Assembly: GCF_901933205.1 (NCBI RefSeq)
Contig: NC_044572.1
Span: 31,196,001 to 31,260,000, forward strand
DNA: 64,000 nt
Reading direction: 5' to 3'
Source of the DNA: Camarhynchus parvulus
Taxonomy: Eukaryota > Chordata > Aves > Passeriformes > Thraupidae
Part shown: one piece after another, positions 62,690 through 64,000 of the stretch
How positions within the stretch are numbered: the stretch's first letter is position 1
Layout: each line of letters starts with the position of its first letter
Notes under the pieces: model-generated
What the model was told of the DNA's origin: nothing
Seen by the model: the letters and a program-made list of their open reading frames with translations, nothing else
The model's database searches: none
Translations under genes and position numbers: made by a program

Positions 62690-62866
62690 TGTCCTGGTTC
62701 TGTCCAGGAAAGGGTTAGTTTTTGCAGCAGCAAGGAGGGGGCCTGGCCAGGACCCAAAAGGTATTCTTTACCACCTCATCATCATTGCTGGGTGTGGGGC
62801 AAACAGTTTCTTCTGGGAAGAAGGGGTTCTTTTTGGACAAGTAACTGGTTTTGTTTTAGCAATGCT
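62690..62866 (+). mobile_element. Partial LTR-like fragment
   Basis: Starts TGTCCTGGTTCTGTCCAGGA and continues AAGGGTTAGTTTTTGCAGCA and GGGGGCCTGGCCAGGA, wording I associate with avian ERV LTRs (TGTCCTGGTT... start). The right end is undefined and no target duplication was found, so it is probably truncated. Confidence 0.4.
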
Positions 62867-62959
62867 CCAGCTCTTTAGATGGCCCCCATTTAGGGCTCAT
62901 CTGCTGCCTGCAACCATGGGCACTCTGCCCAGGGAGAAACAAACAGCTTACCTAAGGGA

Positions 62960-63272
62960 GACCAACAAGAAAGCTAGAGAGGGACTTTTTACAAGGACAT
63001 GCAGTGGTAGGCCAAGGGGTGATGGCTTTAAACTGAGAGAGTAGATTAAGAGCAGATATTAGGAAGAAATTCTTTACTATGGGGGTGATAAAGCACTGAC
63101 ATGGGCTGCCCAGAGAAGAATGGATGCCCCTCTCCTGGAGGTGTTCAAGGCCAAGGTAGATGGGGCTGTGAACAAAGTGGTCTGTGGAAGGTGTTCCTGC
63201 CCATGGTGGGGAGGCTGGGACTGGATGATCTTCCATGTCCCTTCCAACCCAAACCAACTTGTGATTCCATGG
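62960..63272 (+). mobile_element. CR1 LINE 3' end downstream of the gene
   Basis: GATGGCTTTAAACTGAGAGA, ATTAGGAAGAAATTCTTTAC, CTCCTGGAGGTGTTCAAGGC, GACTGGATGATCTTC and CCCTTCCAACCCAAACCA, ending GTGATTCCATGG; a clear CR1 3' end, 5'-truncated. Confidence 0.95.
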
Positions 63273-64000
63273 AGAGCAGAAAAATTACCACAGTTTATCT
63301 GGACGTCTTGCTGAAGCAGGAAATACAGTGGCAGCTTTTCCAAGGTATTTCCGAACTCTTCTGTTTCTTAATGGATTTGGATAATATTAGAGGAATGTGG
63401 TCTGGCCATCACTAGAACTATATCCAAATTGCAAATAAACTGGACAAAACAATGGATAAAAGCCTGTGCTTTAGCTCTTTCTGTGTGTCCCTGCTGCTGC
63501 ATGTAAACAAACCAGACTTCTGTAAAACACATCTTCTCCATGTCTGAGGCATTAAAGTGTTTCTAAGATCATCAACATAGTAATGAAGAGAAACAGATGG
63601 GCAGCAAGGTCACAAACAGCATCTGTGTAGTTTCTGCTTACAAAATGTACTTGAAGAGTTTATATTTTTTAGTCTTAATCCTTAGGTACTTGTAAATGAC
63701 TGGTAGTTTTAGATGTAAAGGTGGAAAAATCCAGTTGCCTTGTTATCGCTTATCACCTTCCAGCTGCCCTATATATAAGCTTCACCACACATTGCCCATC
63801 GCCCTGACATTTTCCAGAGTTATGGCTCTCCCTGACTGTTCTCTTCCTGTTGCCTGGACTGCTTTTCCTCCTCAAGCACCTTGCCTAGCACACACAACAG
63901 ATGCTGCACCATGTGCAAAACACAGAGAGAGAATGAGAGGGGAAGTGTCAAAAACAATAGCAAAGCTAAAGGATTACTTTCTAAAATTAACAAAAATTTC
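63273..64000 (+). other. Distal flank; candidate promoter near the window end
   Basis: Unique sequence. A TATATATAAG box (63770-63779) with two TTATC (GATA-type) sites just upstream is followed by an ATG at 63822 whose frame stays open to the window edge. Reported as a finding; no gene is claimed. Confidence 0.3.

Noticed and set aside
1..64000. CRISPR arrays, operons or prokaryotic-type systems
   Set aside because: No spaced direct repeats. Splice structure, CR1 elements and LTRs show a vertebrate genome.

Overview
The window is vertebrate nuclear DNA, almost certainly from a bird. It is AT-rich and intron-dominated. It carries several 3'-end fragments of CR1 LINEs, the dominant avian retroposon, plus a solo LTR of avian endogenous-retrovirus type flanked by a 6-bp target-site duplication. 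The LTR resembles songbird elements as I remember them, so a passerine is my guess rather than a demonstration.

One protein-coding gene is supported, on the + strand from a CpG-island promoter near 26.1-26.47 kb to a stop codon at 60000-60002. I assembled 28 coding exons (plus one 5' untranslated exon) by hand from splice sites and reading phase. They join without any frame conflict into a 1316-residue full-length ABC exporter of the MDR/P-glycoprotein family (ABCB1-like), with layout TMD1-NBD1-linker-TMD2-NBD2. Both nucleotide-binding domains keep every catalytic motif. The TM6 and TM12 pocket residues match P-glycoprotein rather than the bile-salt pump ABCB11, but parts of TMD2/NBD2 read like ABCB11 or ABCB5. 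The exact paralogue (ABCB1 versus a non-mammalian ABCB1-like or ABCB5-locus gene) therefore cannot be settled from sequence alone.

Layout: 1-26.1 kb is intergenic, AT-rich DNA with a solo LTR (3112-3501), a perfect (AATAT)36 microsatellite (4531-4710), an old antisense CR1 (about 20.49-20.83 kb) and two younger CR1 3' ends (24.33-24.71 kb antisense; 25.62-26.11 kb sense). The sense CR1 abuts the promoter. 26.11-26.47 kb is a CpG island with a TATA box, Sp1-type GC boxes and a 51-bp tandem duplication. 27.2-60.0 kb is the transporter gene, with CR1 tails in introns 20 and 25. 60.0-60.9 kb is the probable 3' UTR with poly(A) signals. 60.9-64 kb is intergenic, with an LTR-like fragment and a CR1, and ends in a TATA/GATA-like promoter candidate followed by an open frame that runs off the window.

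The points most worth checking are the mixed paralogue signature, a start-stop upstream ORF 36 nt before the main ATG, a microsatellite acting as the polypyrimidine tract of the NBD1 Walker A exon, an abrupt GC3 jump confined to the last exon, and the promoter architecture. No CRISPR array, operon or other prokaryotic system is present.
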